Positions 1 to 15,171 of a stretch of DNA of 64,000 bases are shown here, one piece after another. Numbering within the stretch: position 1 is the first letter of the stretch; each line of letters opens with the position of its first letter. The position numbers and the translations under genes were made by a program. This DNA comes from Chrysomallon squamiferum (lineage: Eukaryota > Mollusca > Gastropoda > Neomphalida > Peltospiridae), in assembly GCA_012295275.1 (NCBI GenBank), contig CM022678.1, forward strand, positions 4,430,361 to 4,494,360, written 5' to 3'. The notes beneath the pieces were generated by a model. The model did not search any database and was not told the DNA's origin. It saw only the letters and a program-made list of their open reading frames with translations.

Positions 1-619
1 CCTCCGGTAACTGCATTGAAATATTTCGAAATATTGAATTTCCTCGTGTTAGATCACGCTTTTGTGATTTACCTAAAAACCAAGCTGATCTCTAGCAACT
101 GTCGATAGAGACTGAAGTCACATGTTTGCTGAATTTTCTGATGTTCAAATCACTCCGAAAAAACGTGTCTTACGGCCAGATTATTCAACGATAAATTATT
201 CAAATCAGACCTCATCTTAGACAACTTGAAAAAAAAAATATAACTTTGAAGGTAAAGATTTAAAACCAGATTGCTCGGTGTGATTGTACATTAAAGTAAA
301 TCAACTTTAAGCAAGCCACGTTGAAGTCAAATCGTCCTGTATGAAACGAGCCTTAACAAAAAGCGTTCACGGACAAATGCATGTAAAAGCCTTTAATGTC
401 ACATGTCTGCCGGAACCTCTGAAGTTTATTTTAATCTGATGCAGCTGGAGAAGTTTCGCCGATTAAGTTTTCTGCTAAAAATGTATTTTCTTGACGCATG
501 TCTGATGTTAGTTGCCAGTAAACTGTTTATAAATTACATTAAAGTGAAGTTATTATTTTTTTTTGTCAAGCTGATATGATGCAGAAAACCCCATTTTTTT
601 AGGGGAAACTTTAAACCTC

Positions 620-683
620 ATCAGTGACACAGTGGTTAAGCACATCTTTGAACACTGGCAAATTACAGGTTCGCCTCTCCATA

Positions 684-685
<2 letters not shown>
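620..685 (+). repeat. tRNA-derived SINE-like fragment
   Basis: CAGTGGTTAAGCACATC resembles a Pol III A box, and ACAGGTTCGCCTCTCC a B box. A poly(T) tract of about 29 follows directly. Too diverged to be a tRNA gene. Confidence 0.35.
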
Positions 686-719
<34 letters not shown>

Positions 720-887
720 ATTATACTGAAATAGACATTTTTATCCAGATAGCAACTATTTCAAAAATGTTTTTTTTTTTTTTTTTTTTTTTAAAGAAAT
801 TAAAATTAAAAATAAATTAAACAGTGTTGCATAGAGTAATTAGAATCAATGTTATTGTTGATGCTGGTTCACTAAAACACACGTCTG

Positions 888-957
888 TATTTTGCAATGG
901 TTAAACAGCCGTTTTAAGATTGGTAGGTTCTGGGTTCGTCTCCCAATCCGTCTTTTT
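888..957 (+). repeat. tRNA-derived SINE-like fragment with GGTAGGTTCTGGGTTCG core
   Basis: ATGGTTAAACAGCC (A-box-like) precedes GGTAGGTTCTGGGTTCGTCT, which carries a good B box, then CCCAATCCG and a T run. It shares its core with the copies near 21320 and 22240. Confidence 0.4.
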
Positions 958-1878
958 TACAGACTTAAATTGGTACATCTGTGACTGTCATTCTCTTTCT
1001 TACCACTAACAATCTAACATACTAACTAAAGATAGAACTTTCTTGTGAGCCCAGTACAAGTGTGCTCGTGTGTACTGACCATTAAAAACATGTTTCAAAT
1101 AACTAATTTAAACGATTCATTTAAAGTGACGGTAAAAATTAACAAAGATTTGTGAATTAAAATTTATGATCGAAAAGCTGTTTTTCCACATTTATTTTTA
1201 TTATTTTTCTTCTTTCTTTCTTTCCTTTTTCGTTTTTTTCTTTCTTTCCTTTTTTCTGTCTTTTTTTTCTTGTCTTCTTGTTTTCTTTTCTTTTTTCTTC
1301 GTCTTTTCTCTAAATTCGTTATCTCCTTTTTTTTTCTTTTTCTTCTTTTTGTTTTCCCTAAATTTTTTTTTTTTCGTCTTCTTATCATCTTTTTTATTTA
1401 TTTTTATTTTCCTTCTGCTGCTCGCTGTTCTTTTAAGCAGCGTCAAAAAGTCGTTTGTTTTTACAAGTTTCATTTATTCTCTTTTTAAAGTCCATAAATA
1501 TAACTTGCACGCGAAAATCAAAGAAGCCGACACATTTTAATCAGCCTCTTCTCCAGTGTTTAAAAGAATCTCTAATAAATAGGAAATAAATGTTTTTTTT
1601 TACATTATGTAGATTCCATCTGATTGACTGTCTGTCTTGCTACGTATGTCTGTAGTTATATGCATGTGTATGGATTTGAGTGTATGTTTGTAAGTAGGTG
1701 TGTATGAATGTATATAATTATCTATATATTTTACATATCTGTTCTTCTTTCGCCCTATCGCTGTTTCTATGTAGTTCTATTTTCATCTTTTTGTGTTTAT
1801 ATCTATCTACATCCACTTACCTATCTGTTTAAATATAAATCTATCTATCTACCGACCTATCTAATCTATCTGTCTGTA

Positions 1879-1934
<56 letters not shown>

Positions 1935-2099
1935 CCTATATATATATCTATATGTCTGGCCCTCTATATGTCTATCTGTCTCTCTCTGTCTGTCTGACTG
2001 ATTGTATGCTATACCTGTGTATAATAAATAATAAGATAATTTATTACCAGTAGAGCAACAGCTATCGTTTTATAAGTATACGTTTACTATAATTTACTT

Positions 2100-2670
2100 T
2101 GACAGGATTTGTTGCAGCGTTACAAACAACTTATCGTTACGTTACAAGACTTGATGCTGCGTTATAATTAATTAATCGTATTATACGATTACCTAGGTTG
2201 TTAAAAAAAATATGGTTTTGCTGTTGTTGTTGTTGTTGTTGTTGTTGTTATTGTTGTTTTTCATTATACTAACAAGACTATCTCTCTGCACGTTACAACA
2301 AGATTAACTGTCGTGATAGAAAAACAGGTTTATTTGCGTTACATGAAGATCTGTCTTTTCGTTACAAAAAGATTTACGACACGTTACAAGAAGATTTACA
2401 GTCCCTTCACAAGACTGGTCGCTACGCCATAACAAGATTTATTGTAGCGTTACAACAAGATTTACGATTCCTGAAAGTGTATTTACAAAGAGAGAAAAAA
2501 AAAAAAAATCGATCAAGAGAGGCCACTGTTAGAAATATTCAACAGACAAAATAAGAAAAAAAAAAAAAATAATAATAATAATATGAGTTGCACCTGCGAG
2601 AATGGGAATTTAAAACGAAGCCTGATGTTTTGTCATAATCTTTAACATGCTCACCCGTTACAAGAATTAA
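2100..2670. repeat. Degenerate CGTTACAAGAAGATTTAC repeat
   Basis: At least ten copies of CGTTACAA(G/C)AAGATTTA(C/T) at 25-60 bp spacing, interrupted by a TTG microsatellite at 2222-2256. Non-coding. Confidence 0.7.
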
Positions 2671-5139
2671 CCGTTTATGACATTTTTCGGCTACGCTCTG
2701 TTGATTTGCTTCACGCACGGTCCATCAGGAAGACTTAAATAGCTTCAGAGTGAATAACAGATGTCGTCATGTGAGAAGGAATCTTCTAACACTGAACGAG
2801 AAAAACAAAAAAAACTCCAGATTCTTTTTAATTTTTTTTTCTTCTTCTTCTTCTTCTTCTTCTTCTAGATCTTTTATCAGAAAAAATAACTAGTTCAACC
2901 TGACGTACTGTGATGTAAAAGAACGTGGAGCAATGGAAGATATTCATAACGAAATCCCTCACAAAGTCTGGAGGGAAAAAAAAAAAAAAACTGCGGCAGA
3001 ATCATAAACAAAGTTATCGTCTGCTTTGTTCGTTAATGATTCCCTGGTGTGTGTTTGTGGGTGTTTTTTGTTTACTTTCGCGGGTTTTAATTGGTTCCAC
3101 TTCCGGTGCTGTTTTGTAAATTGTTCTGTTGGTAAAGAGTTTGAATGGACTTCGACGTAAGGATTTCAGTTTGTTGTTTGTTAAATTTCTCGAGTTTTAA
3201 GCGAGGGTTTACGTTTTAATTATGGATTTAAGTTAATGGTGATTCAAGAAAACATGTGAGTGTGTTTTGTCCTGGAGAGTTGAATGTAGGTTCTGTTAAT
3301 GTTATTCTTTTCGCTTCTCGAATGATTACTATAGTATTAAGTTATTTATGTGTTTTCTTTTATTAATCCTTTTTTAACGTTTTTTTTTAGCTAAATATAG
3401 TTTAAATAAAATAAGAAGAAGGAGAAGAAGAAGGGCAACAGCAACAACAACAACAATAGCAGTTATTTATGGGTTTTTTTATTAATCCTTTTCAAAGGGT
3501 TTTTTAGCTAAATATAGTTTAAACAAAATGAGAAGAAGAAGAAGTATGGCAACAACAACAGTAACAACAACAACAATAGCAGTTATTAATAGTAGTAGTA
3601 GTTGTTGTTGTTGTGTAATAATAATAAATGAGAAAACAACAACAACAGCAATACAAGTATTTTATGGACTAGAAAAGAAAGAAGAAATATTTTATTTCAT
3701 CTACGACATCAACACAGTTGTAGTCTACAGTTATATGATGTCTTGCGTGTCATCAATGACAATGAGGACAAAGAGAGAAGAAACCACCATACAATCTGCA
3801 ATTCTTTTCCTATTTAGCAATAAAGTATTTTTTGATATGCACTTTCCCTTAAACTGTAAACCGAATCACAGGCTTTCATAAATAAGACGACGATACGAGT
3901 TTGATCGGGAAATAATTTTGTTTTCCTTGGATTTTTAAATACTTTTTCTTTAACAGAAAAAATGCTTGAAAATGAGATGTTAAAATGTTTAGGGTATTTG
4001 TTGATTTTTATTGTTTGGTTGTTTGATTGTTTTGTTCTTATTGTTTTTGTTTTGTTTTGGGTTTTTTTTTTTTTTTTTTTTTTTTATATTTTTTAATTAT
4101 TATTTATTTTATTTTGTTGTTTTGTTGTTGTTGTTATTGTTTTTATTTATTTATTTACTTATTTATTTATTTATTTTAGTTTTAGCTGTTTCTTGGATTT
4201 TGGGGGGGTTTAGACTGTTTTTTGTGGGTTTTTTTAAATTTGTCTCTGTGTGTGGAAAGGGATTTTTATTATTTTTATTATTGGTATATATTTTGTGGAT
4301 GTTATTGGATTGTTTTCTCCGGTTTTTTTTTGTGTGTATATGTTTCTTTTGCTTGTTGTTGTTGTTTTCGTGTTCATTACTAACGATTGTTATTTTGTCT
4401 TGTATTTTTTTTTTCTTTTTTTTTTAACTTCTGCTGACATTAAAACTAGATAACCGCTCCTTCAGTTTTCACAGCGTCAGTTCACTCGCTAAGAGAACAT
4501 TTCGCGTTTTTTCTTTTCGTGTGACAAGCAACGACCAGCTAAACGATCTCCTTCCAAAAATATCTTTTAAAAAAAAGAGAAAGAACGAAGACAGTTTTAA
4601 CGACGCGTCTTCATTGGAAAACAAAAACCTGGTTGCTCTAAAAGCCCGGATTAAACTTCTTTTTATTGACTGACTTGTCCTCTTCCAGAACAATATTTCA
4701 TGCGAAAATGGTAATAGTAGTACATTATTTTTAAAGAAGATTTGCTCGTTAAAAAAAAAAAAAGAGAGAATAAGTGTCGGAGAAGAAGTGCTTGAGATTC
4801 GTGAAGTCTTAGTAAACACCGTCAAAAAAAATTAAGTTTGATAACTCGAGAAATTTTTCGAGAGCTGAGAACGACTGATGATGGATAGATGAATGAATGA
4901 TGGATGGATGAATAGATTATGGTTGGAGGGAAGGAAGGACGGAGGGATGGATGGATGGATGATGGAGGAAATGATGAATGATGGATGGATAAAGGTATAT
5001 ATCGGTTAATGTAAGGAACAAATAAACATTGCCAAAAGAATGTTATGAAATTCATCGAGATTTAATATGAAAAAAGTTTTTGTTTATCATACAGCATGTT
5101 TTTCACTAACTATTATATTACATCAGATATTATACATAC

Positions 5140-5188
<49 letters not shown>

Positions 5189-5539
5189 TATATATAGATA
5201 TATATATAAAACTCCTCCTAAGGCAATATAATCGATTACTTTTCTTCCATTACCAGCAAGGAATCTTTTCACACTCCCATAATCCTTCGATGAACCGTTT
5301 ACAGAGCACTTGTCTGGATCGGGATACAACCTGAATAAGGCCATGATGTGTACTGATCCTCTAACGCAATCAGGCGTCTGGTCTTCAGTTTTAACTTTGC
5401 AGCTATAACCAGCTAGCGAAATGCTAGCTAGCTCCTACAGTATTTTGAAAATGCTTTCTCTGAAAATTAAAATCTGATAATGTTTTCTTGAAAAAAAAAA
5501 AACCCAGCAAGTCGTTAATAGCGCATTGCGTCGCTTTCA

Positions 5540-5822
5540 GAGCACGTGCTACTTGTGATGATGAATGCGGGACGCCGTTATTAATGTCAGCCGCGCTTCT
5601 CACGGTATTCACGTGCCCAGTTCTCTGAAACTGAAGAGAAACTGTGGATGTTTGTCAGAACGAGAGGCTCGGTACTGTTTATTTATCGTCATCGGTCATC
5701 TTTCAGTGCATTCAGCAAACACTAAACAGAAACATGAGCGAGCGAGCGAGTGAGTGACGATGTCAGAATTTAAATTTCTGAAGAGAATGAGATTCAAGAA
5801 GATTGCCACGCGAAGCGGAAAG
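5540..5822 (+). other. Candidate exon with short ORF, doubtful
   Basis: A block of higher GC starts after gcgtcgctttcag and ends GGAAAG|gtgatc. An ATG at 5760 opens MSEFKFLKRMRFKKIATRSGK up to that donor. If not spliced the frame stops after three more codons. There is no partner exon, so this may be chance or a leader exon of an unseen gene. Confidence 0.2.
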
Positions 5823-6146
5823 GTGATCATGTGATTTTTTTTTTCGCTCGTTATGGTTAACACTGCACTGCACGTAATCCACAGATTGTTGTTGGTTTTG
5901 TTTTTCTATTGCTTTTTAGTTTATCAATTTTATTTTTCTGCATTTTAATATATTAGAAAAGGAAATAGAAAATTTTTAACAGATTTAACAAATACGATTA
6001 TATCCCCCACATTTCATTCCCATCCAGTTCGTTAGTTATGCTCTCTCGCTTTGTCCTTCTATCTTTGTTTTATTCAGTCCTTTTTGTCTCTTTGTTCATC
6101 TTTCACTCTCGCTTTATCCTTCTGTTTGTGTCTCTCTCAATCAAAT

Positions 6147-6224
<78 letters not shown>

Positions 6225-7481
6225 GTCTGTCTCTATCTCTGTCTCTGATTGTCTCTGTCTCTGTCTCTCAAGATTTGATCGGATGTCACAGGATTAACTA
6301 AATGCTATATAACTTTCTCTGTCAACACTTTAAAATAGGCACTACAGTAACCAGTAGGTTGTGATCTGGATCTCCATTGTACGATAAACATTATAGATAA
6401 CACGATCCACAACTTTAGTCTTAAACAGGCGTTAAGAAACCATCGTGACATAACAGTCATTCGGGCCGAATGATATTAAAATTATACATACAACATTCCA
6501 AATCTTAGGTCTAAAATATGTCTATCAGACTTCAGAAAAGATATTCTGAAATATCTCTTACTTAGGCTTCATTTTTATTTAAATGTCTATATCCAACTGT
6601 TCATGCCTTAGCCCTTAGAAATGACTTGACATCTTTTATTCTGTTGAATACGTCTTCTTCTTTGGTCATTGTTTATTAAACGTCTCTTTGTGATTGCCAA
6701 AATCGTAACGTCGTGAGCCTCAGACATATCTAAACTGGTTGCTACAAACTGTTATGGAATATCTCGTATTCAGTTTATTAAATCTCTTTAATGTTTTCCT
6801 CGAGACAAATCTAAATAAGCGCCAAGAAACGACTGACTGCCTCTTATTTGACGATGACACGTTTATTAAACGTGCCCATCCATTAATGAAGCGTATTACG
6901 ATATACACAATACACGACAATCAAACCAATTCCGAATGTGAAGTTGATTGATAGAGTTAATGGTTTGTCTAACAGACTCTCTATTTTTCTATTATCTTGT
7001 GACGCTTTTATTGTGAGCGATGACATTAGTATACACTCACCTAAATATATATATGTATATGTGTGTGTGAGTGTTTATGCACCGGTTTGTCTAGCTGACT
7101 ATAAGCAAATGCCTTCATTCATACACACATACACACATTTATATGCATACACATAGCTGTATGTAACTGTCCATACACTCACTCGCGCACACACACACAC
7201 GCACACGCACACACACACACGAACACTCACCCTTACTCTGTTCCTGATAATCAATGACGCCAGAGATGTTTACAACATCAGATTATAATTCACATAACAA
7301 TGAAGCTATTATACTAACATCTTTTTCTTGTCAGGTTTATTTATAATTATTACTACTACTAATTATTTCTTCTGTTTTTCTTCTTCTTCTTAACCATATA
7401 GAAGTAAATAATTCGTTATTTTTTTCATCCAGCTTCTTCATTTTATCTTTTCTTCTTCTTCTTTTTCTTCTTCTTCTTCTT

Positions 7482-7512
<31 letters not shown>

Positions 7513-8053
7513 TTATTATTCTTACTTCTCTTCATCTTCATAAGCACATCTAAGCAAATAATTCTTTTTTTTTTTTTTTACTCTCCAGTTTTATTTTATC
7601 AACGCCCAGTTTCCTACAGCCATGTCGAACTCTATACACCTAAATATTTACACTGATTAAAAACAGACCCGGCCCAAGATGCGCGCCTACAATATCATCT
7701 TTATTTATTTATATATATATATATATATGTCTCTCATATTGTTGCTGTATCGCCAGAGGGTTAGAAAGCATTTTGTACAAACACACGAAAAAAAGACGTT
7801 CGAGTCGTTTTATAGGATGGGCAGGATTGCAGTCTCTGTTTGAAGCCAGACACTGTCTTGTTACGTAATGCAAAAACAGCATCTGGCTTGGGAAATGTGT
7901 ATCGATCAAGTAGTTACGACAATAGAAATATGAATAATTTGTCTGCCGTCATAAATCAAAAAATTTTCACAAAAAAAAAAAAAGATTACGTATAATATAT
8001 TCAGTAGGCTTTGGGATATAAGCAATCATGAACAAAGTTAAAGGCAATAGAAA

Positions 8054-8098
<45 letters not shown>

Positions 8099-8782
8099 AT
8101 CTAGACCTATCCGTTATTTCATACACACCTCATGAATAATTATTATAATGGGTGGACCAAGCTTACTCGTGGTCTGTTCGAAAGAACAAGAAGATCAGTT
8201 GATGCCCCAAGTTGATTAAATTACGTGTGATATGTTTGCGAATTTAGCAGATCGAGCGCTAAGTGATGATATCATGTGTAATCCGATCGCGTTTTACTGA
8301 GATGTTTTCATGACTTATTATACTGCGTTCATTTCTCGTGGGTTTGTGTTTCATATTGCGCGGAATACAGACGACGTTATTAGTTGCTCGCCGAAGTTGA
8401 TCGTGCCGCCTTGACAGGTCAAGGTCGCGGGATTTCAGGAAGGGAGATAATTCTGTAATCCTAACTTGTGTTACACGTGTATATTAAACTGATATTCATT
8501 ATTCATTGGCTGCAAATTTCATATATATATATACCATATTTGCACCAAATACACGCACGCACAGACATTGACAAACACAAAAAAATATATATATATAAAT
8601 ATATATATATATACGTATGAACAGACACCGAATTTACAACAAAACATACATACACACATACATACATACACACATACATACACACAAACACACCACATAC
8701 ATACACATACATGCACACATACACACACACACATACATACATACATACACCCACATACAAACACACACACATACCTAAATAT

Positions 8783-8865
<83 letters not shown>

Positions 8866-10447
8866 ACGATCACGATCACGATCACACATATACACAGATA
8901 TATTTCTAAATGACCAAACACGTATATGAATATGTCGACTCGGGTGAAGTATGACTGCCTGACTGTAAAGCGAATGGGTTCAAGTCACTGTGTTGTGTAC
9001 GATGATGACGTGCGTGTTCTCTTATTTATCACACTCCTGTTTTAACTGATTATGGATTGTTCGGTTACAAACTTAATTGGCTCATTATTCATTTATCAAT
9101 TTACTGATCTGTGGAAGAATTCGGTCGACGTGGTAAACATATCATTGATTTCCTTGAAATGATCGTCAAAATCTGTGTTAACTGGTGCATACATACAGCC
9201 AGACGTTCGATCTGTATTTTACTTGTTACTCCTACACGATTTTGAATTAACAGAATGTTTTCGTTTTAATGGAAGTGCAGTTGACCTTTATTACGCAATA
9301 CCATTTTACAGTGGTTAAGTTCTAAATGTGAATGTCTCTAAGTGTGCAGATGCTAGTCTGATTAATAAGAGTTTTATTTATGACGTCAGAACCTTACGGG
9401 ATGCGTTGGATATTAGTAACGGACGGATGGATGGATGAATGAATGGATAGACAGAAGGACGGATAGTTTTTTATTTGTAACGTCTACAAGTTGGGGACTG
9501 CTCTTGATGTGAGGAATGGATGGATGAATGTTTTTCAGTTTGTGACGTCAGAAGTTGCCTAGCTACAATATATCGGTAGAGATAATGGGGAAGTAGTTGT
9601 CGGTACGTTCTAGTCAAAGATTAGAGTATATGAGTTATTTTGTTTTATTTTATTTTATTTGTTTTATTTTATTTTCATTTTTTTTTATTATTATTATTAT
9701 TATTATCAACATCATCGTCATTACTATTACCATAATAATAATAATAATAATTATTATTATTATTATTGTTATTATTATTGTGTTGTTGTTGTTGTTCTTG
9801 ATGATGATGATGTTGTCATTGTTATTTTTATTATTATATTGTTTTGCTGTGCACGTTGATGTTGATGATCTATTTATTGTTACCCCTACTTATCTTATTA
9901 TTTCCATAATTATTTTAAAATACAACAAAAGCAATTTTCTTGTATTTATTTTTTACGAACTAATTTTGAAATAGACATTAGCTTTTACGTCTGTTTCTAT
10001 AGTTTTTTTTTTTTTTTTTTTTAGTTTTTTTTTTTTTTTAGGTTATTTGTTCTGTTAATCCTCTCGTTAATGAAACGTCAGTTTTATGACTAACTATTCT
10101 GCCGTTAATATTTCATCTATATATATTAAAAATTTGTTATGTTTCGTGCATTTATTGATTTCTTAAAGAAAAGCCGCTTCAGACTGTAAAATAAATTGAA
10201 ATAATTGAAAAGACTACAAAAGAAAATATTATTGAATACATTATATGGTAATGGACATTTTACAGAAGTAAACATTTTTTTTTTTTTTTTTTCTTTTCTT
10301 GTTGCGGCAAAATAAAATGAAATGAAGCATTTTAATTAAGTTTTGTTGTTGTTGTTGTTAATGTTGTTTATTTATTCATGTTATAGATCGTTCTTCGTGT
10401 TCCTTTTTATTACTTCAGAATGAAACGTTAAGTGCAAAAATAATTGA

Positions 10448-10535
<88 letters not shown>

Positions 10536-12514
10536 GTTCTTAATCACTAGAACGGACTTTTGCTATATTTTTTTATAAGACCGGCGTCATGTTCAACTGT
10601 CACCACACTGTGTTCCACATTATTGATCCGCCGCTGTCAGGGAGTGTTTGTGAACTTGAACTAGACTGGTAACGTGTCCCGAAGCTCTGGCGCTGTAGCG
10701 TGATATAAAAAATGAGTCTTTTAGTGTTTTGAAGCAGGGCTAATTGCGTGACAAATTAGAAAGGAAACAAGAAAACTAAAAGGAACACGAAATGAAGAAG
10801 GTTTTTATTTTATTTTTTATTTTTTATTTTTTTTCTCATCTTTTTCTTTTTATTACTGTGTCCGTATTTGTGCGTGTAATTAATATTCATTGCTCTGTCT
10901 GTACGCGGACTGCACTGAAGTATTGTCGAGAAAGTTGATGCAGTCCATAAGCACACATACTTCTGGCTTCGTTTTCCTGTTGTTAACATATTAATAGCAG
11001 TTGCTTTTTAGAATCGTGATCGTTATCGTCATCAGTACAGTATTTTAGATAAACTTGAACTTTTAGAGGAACATGAAGTCTCAGATATAGAATGAGTGAG
11101 TGACGGGACGAAAAGGATTGACAGAACGATAAATAGATAGTTATATAGATAGAGAGTTAGATAGATAATTAGATGTTCAGATAGACAGATGGATCAATGG
11201 ATGCACGGATAGATGGATAGACAGAGAAACGGAAGGATAGGTACGTATGCAGTATAGACAGGCAGACAACCAGAAAAGAGAAAAAAGTGAGACACAAAAA
11301 TTATAATAATAAAATGATGTAGATGAAGAAAGAAAAAAAGTAAAGGAAGAAAAATAGCTTTCAAAACAACAGAAAAAATGAATTAACGAAAGTAAAAAAA
11401 AAAAAAAAGAAAGAAAGAAAGAGAGGGAACAGGTGCATCAATACAATGGCAGGAAGTCCTTAAACTAAAGTCAGTTATGAAATTTTACAGAATACTCTAT
11501 GATAAAGTAACAGATAATATTTTTTTTAAAAGCCAGCAGCCTGTTATTACTTCCTTATTAGTAATAACTTCCATCTACTGGGCAAAGCAAAAGAATGTCA
11601 CAAAAAAAAAAAAAAAAAAAAAAAAAAAGTCATTCAAATCTTTTTAAAGAATAATAAAGACGTAGAAAAAAAAAGTGTATAATAATTCAGTGAAAACAAA
11701 AGGTTAGGGTAAAAAGTACAAAAGAAAAAAAAATCTATATATGTCCTCAAGCATTGGTATTTACGTGTTCATGTTATTTGAGAAGTTGGAAAAGTATCTA
11801 GTGACATGACACCAATATTGTTTTACTTCACTGAAAAAGAACAAAAAGAAAAAATATTTCTTTCCGAATAGAATAGAAATGAAGTTCGTTAGGTGCGTAA
11901 AAAAAAAAAAAATTTTGTTTTTCTATTTTTGTTTTGTAGCTTTGCTTGTTTGTTTGTTTGTTTGTTTGTTTTTTCTCAATATGTCTCTCTCTATATATAT
12001 ATATATCCTACATTACTAGATATATATATATATGTGTGTATGTATGTATGTATGTGTGTATGTAAATATGTATATATGTGTGTGTGTGTGTGTTGTGTGT
12101 GTGTGTCTGTATGTATCCTTGTGTGTGTGAGGCTATTAAAGGTTCTAAAATAGTTCCTCTATTCAGTTAAGTCACTAACAAACTTCTTTTTTTTTAATAT
12201 ATATATATGATTTATATAATAAAACGTAAAGCAGTTTCTCTAATCACATCTCATGTTTTATTCTGTTTTGTTGTAAATTTTATTCTGTTTGTCCTAACGT
12301 TTTGTAATAAAGAAAAGACAGTAAATATTTTTGGCGCGGAAGTGTAGTCGTTTGTTCTCTCTAAGCAAGAAAGGTTTTACGTCATCGATACGGCGTTATT
12401 GGTTTTATTTCCGTTAGTGTTTTGAAGAATTTCATTAATCATTTTTGTTATCTGTTTGGTATCTTCTCTGCGATTATTTGGAATCAGAATATTTGTTAAT
12501 ATTGTCCTGTTATT

Positions 12515-12549
<35 letters not shown>

Positions 12550-12849
12550 CGTTAATTTTGTCTTGAAACAGTGAAAGATATCGAAGTAGTGTATTGGGAA
12601 TTCTGATGTTATCTTTCTGTCATTATCTTTTTCTTCTTCTTCTTTTTTCCCCCCCTTTTCCTTTTTCTGCTTCTTTTTCTTCTTTATTATTATTCATTAT
12701 CTTTAGAAATGTACTTTATTTCAGCAACACTGAAACTTGCTGAAGCTATTGAAATAATTTTCACTGCTTTAAATAAAGTAATTGATCTATTCAAATCTCA
12801 TAATTGAAGTCAGGCTCAGTTTTCGTTAAAACTTCAAAAAATAAAGCTG
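5823..12849. other. Gene-free repeat-rich DNA
   Basis: Main arrays: CT 6150-6222, AC 7190-7221, CTT 7459-7510, TA 8062-8092, ATAC/AC 8640-8780, GA 8787-8863 followed by four GATCAC units, ATT 9684-9780, GA 10452-10533, poly(A) 11601-11628, TA/GT 11990-12130. Between them is unique AT-rich DNA without convincing exons. Confidence 0.65.
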
Positions 12850-13374
12850 CAGTTTCAGTCCTTCGAGTGTCCGTGACCAGTGTTACGTTACTAATTTGTT
12901 TTCTGTTTTCGATGGTGTCTCATTTTCGTACACGTTAGCATTATACACCGTTGGTCGTTCCAGAACAAACGTAGTCTAATTAAAATCTTCGCAACATCAT
13001 TATGGACGAAGTGGTCATTAGACCTATATATGAAGCTTAAACTTTGAGACAACAGAGCTGTGACAGTGTTTTAGACAGAACTAGACTTCAGAATGACGAA
13101 ATAATCGATGGACCAATTTACAAACCGGTTAATTTATAATGAGTATAAAATAATTTCGACAGCTTAAAGTGCACGAAATGGTCGCTGACCGTTTGAGTTG
13201 TTTATTTCTGGTCCAGTTTCAGACGTGGACAAAATAAGTCAACTGGCCAGTGTGTCATTATTTTATTCTTTTGAGCCAAATTAACTAAATTGTGGCCAGT
13301 TTACAGAACGTGAATAGATTCGTCGATTAACGAATTTTAAAATGTTGACAAACTAGTTATCTTGGCCAGAGTAA

Positions 13375-13558
<184 letters not shown>

Positions 13559-15064
13559 ATTTTATTCTATTTTTTTGTTGATAATCTGAAATGCTGATAT
13601 ATTTATTAAGACAACAAGGCGTACCCAGTTTAAAGACCAATATGTTAAACATAGATATAAAACAAACGATAGGCCGGTATATAATTTATTTAGTGTATTC
13701 TCTGAATGGACTTAAACTGTTGTGATTTTGAGACGTATACGAAATGGCCAACGAACTGACCTACAGTCAGACGTACGGACTAAACCAAAGTCAGTTCCAA
13801 AGTCAGAATAGTCGATTTATCAATATATGTCTTCAAACGTACACTTTGAGCATTATTCACCGCATCAGTTAAACTGAGGCCAATTTAAAAAGCAGACGAG
13901 TTTAGAGCAGTGTGTATTTATTTTGTATATTCTTTGATTGATCAGTTTAAAACTTGATAAAATAGTCTACAGATGTATATATATTTATAGAATTATTTCA
14001 TTTTTTATTTTTTTATTTTATTTATTTACTTACCTACTTACTTACTTACTTACGTGCTTATTTGCTTACTTATTTTATTTGTCTGTCTGTCTGTCTATTT
14101 ATTTATTTATTTATTTTTATATTTTTATTTATTTATTTATTTATTTATTTCATATATTTTATTTTATTTTATATAATATTTTTTCATTTTATATTATTTT
14201 TTTTTATGTCATTTCATTTCATTCTTTTTATTTTGTTTTATTTTACTTATTCGTTTTTTATTTACTTATTTATTTATTTATTTGTTTGTTTGTTTGTTTG
14301 TTTGTTTGTTTGTTTGTTTGTTTACTTACTTACTTACAAATCAGACTATGACAAGCTTAAAAATTAGCCAGTACTTTATCTAAAACAATCGATTAATTAC
14401 AGTATAACTGCATCCTTTCATTTCTTGAACCAAATAAATTCTGATCAGTTTAAATGATCGACAAAGTAATTATCAAGAAATGCAATCAATCAAAAAAAAC
14501 CGATCAGTTTAAATAGGTTTGGATAAATAGTCGACTGAGCAATTATAGTTACAGTTATCTGGTTCTGTTCTTTCAACTCTGAGCAAATTAAAATGCCCGA
14601 AGATTGTCCGATGTATGACTGCTGAGTGTTATTCTTGGAATGTTAGATAATGATCAGTTTTAAAAAAGATAACAAGTCCAGTATAGAAAAAACATAAATG
14701 GTTCTTTGAGAAATTTGTAACATTTTTGGTTGTTGTTGTTTTGTTGTTGTTGTTTTTTTGTTGTTTTTTTCTGTTAATTGTTATCAAACCACAGGCAAAT
14801 TGTAGTCGATACACTTAGGTACAATCATCTGTTGTTGTTTTTCTAACTTTTTTTTTTTGTTGCTGTTGTTTTTTGTTTTTTTTTATATTATTTATTTATT
14901 TGTTTTATTTATTTATTTATTTTATTTTATTTATTTATTTTATTTTATTTCATTTTATTTTTATTATTTTGTTGGTTTTTTTTTTTGGGGGGGGGTATAA
15001 ATTCGATCATAACCAGTTAAAAGCACGTACAAGTTACATACTCAGTTGACCATTCCTTATTATA

Positions 15065-15171
<107 letters not shown>

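Larger units (their letters stand above)
1..5539. other. Gene-free repeat-rich DNA
   Basis: Holds T-rich runs (687-715, 771-792), a pyrimidine tract (1200-1400), a TATC array (1878-1934), CTT (2840-2866), two similar stretches with TTTTTAGCTAAATATAGTTTAA at 3388 and 3503, GT/TTG-rich DNA (3990-4430), GATG-rich DNA (4878-4990) and TA (5150-5186). Apparent ORFs are low-complexity translations of these. Confidence 0.7.

Noticed and set aside
888-957. Functional tRNA genes at the A/B-box-like sites
   Set aside because: No foldable acceptor and anticodon arms at proper spacing; better explained as SINE heads.
4011-4427. 138-aa Leu/Phe-rich ORF that looks membrane-like
   Set aside because: T- and GT-rich low-complexity DNA; hydrophobicity follows from TTT/TTG codons.
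8863-8885. CRISPR-like array (four GATCAC units)
   Set aside because: Simple hexamer tandem without spacers in a eukaryotic genome.
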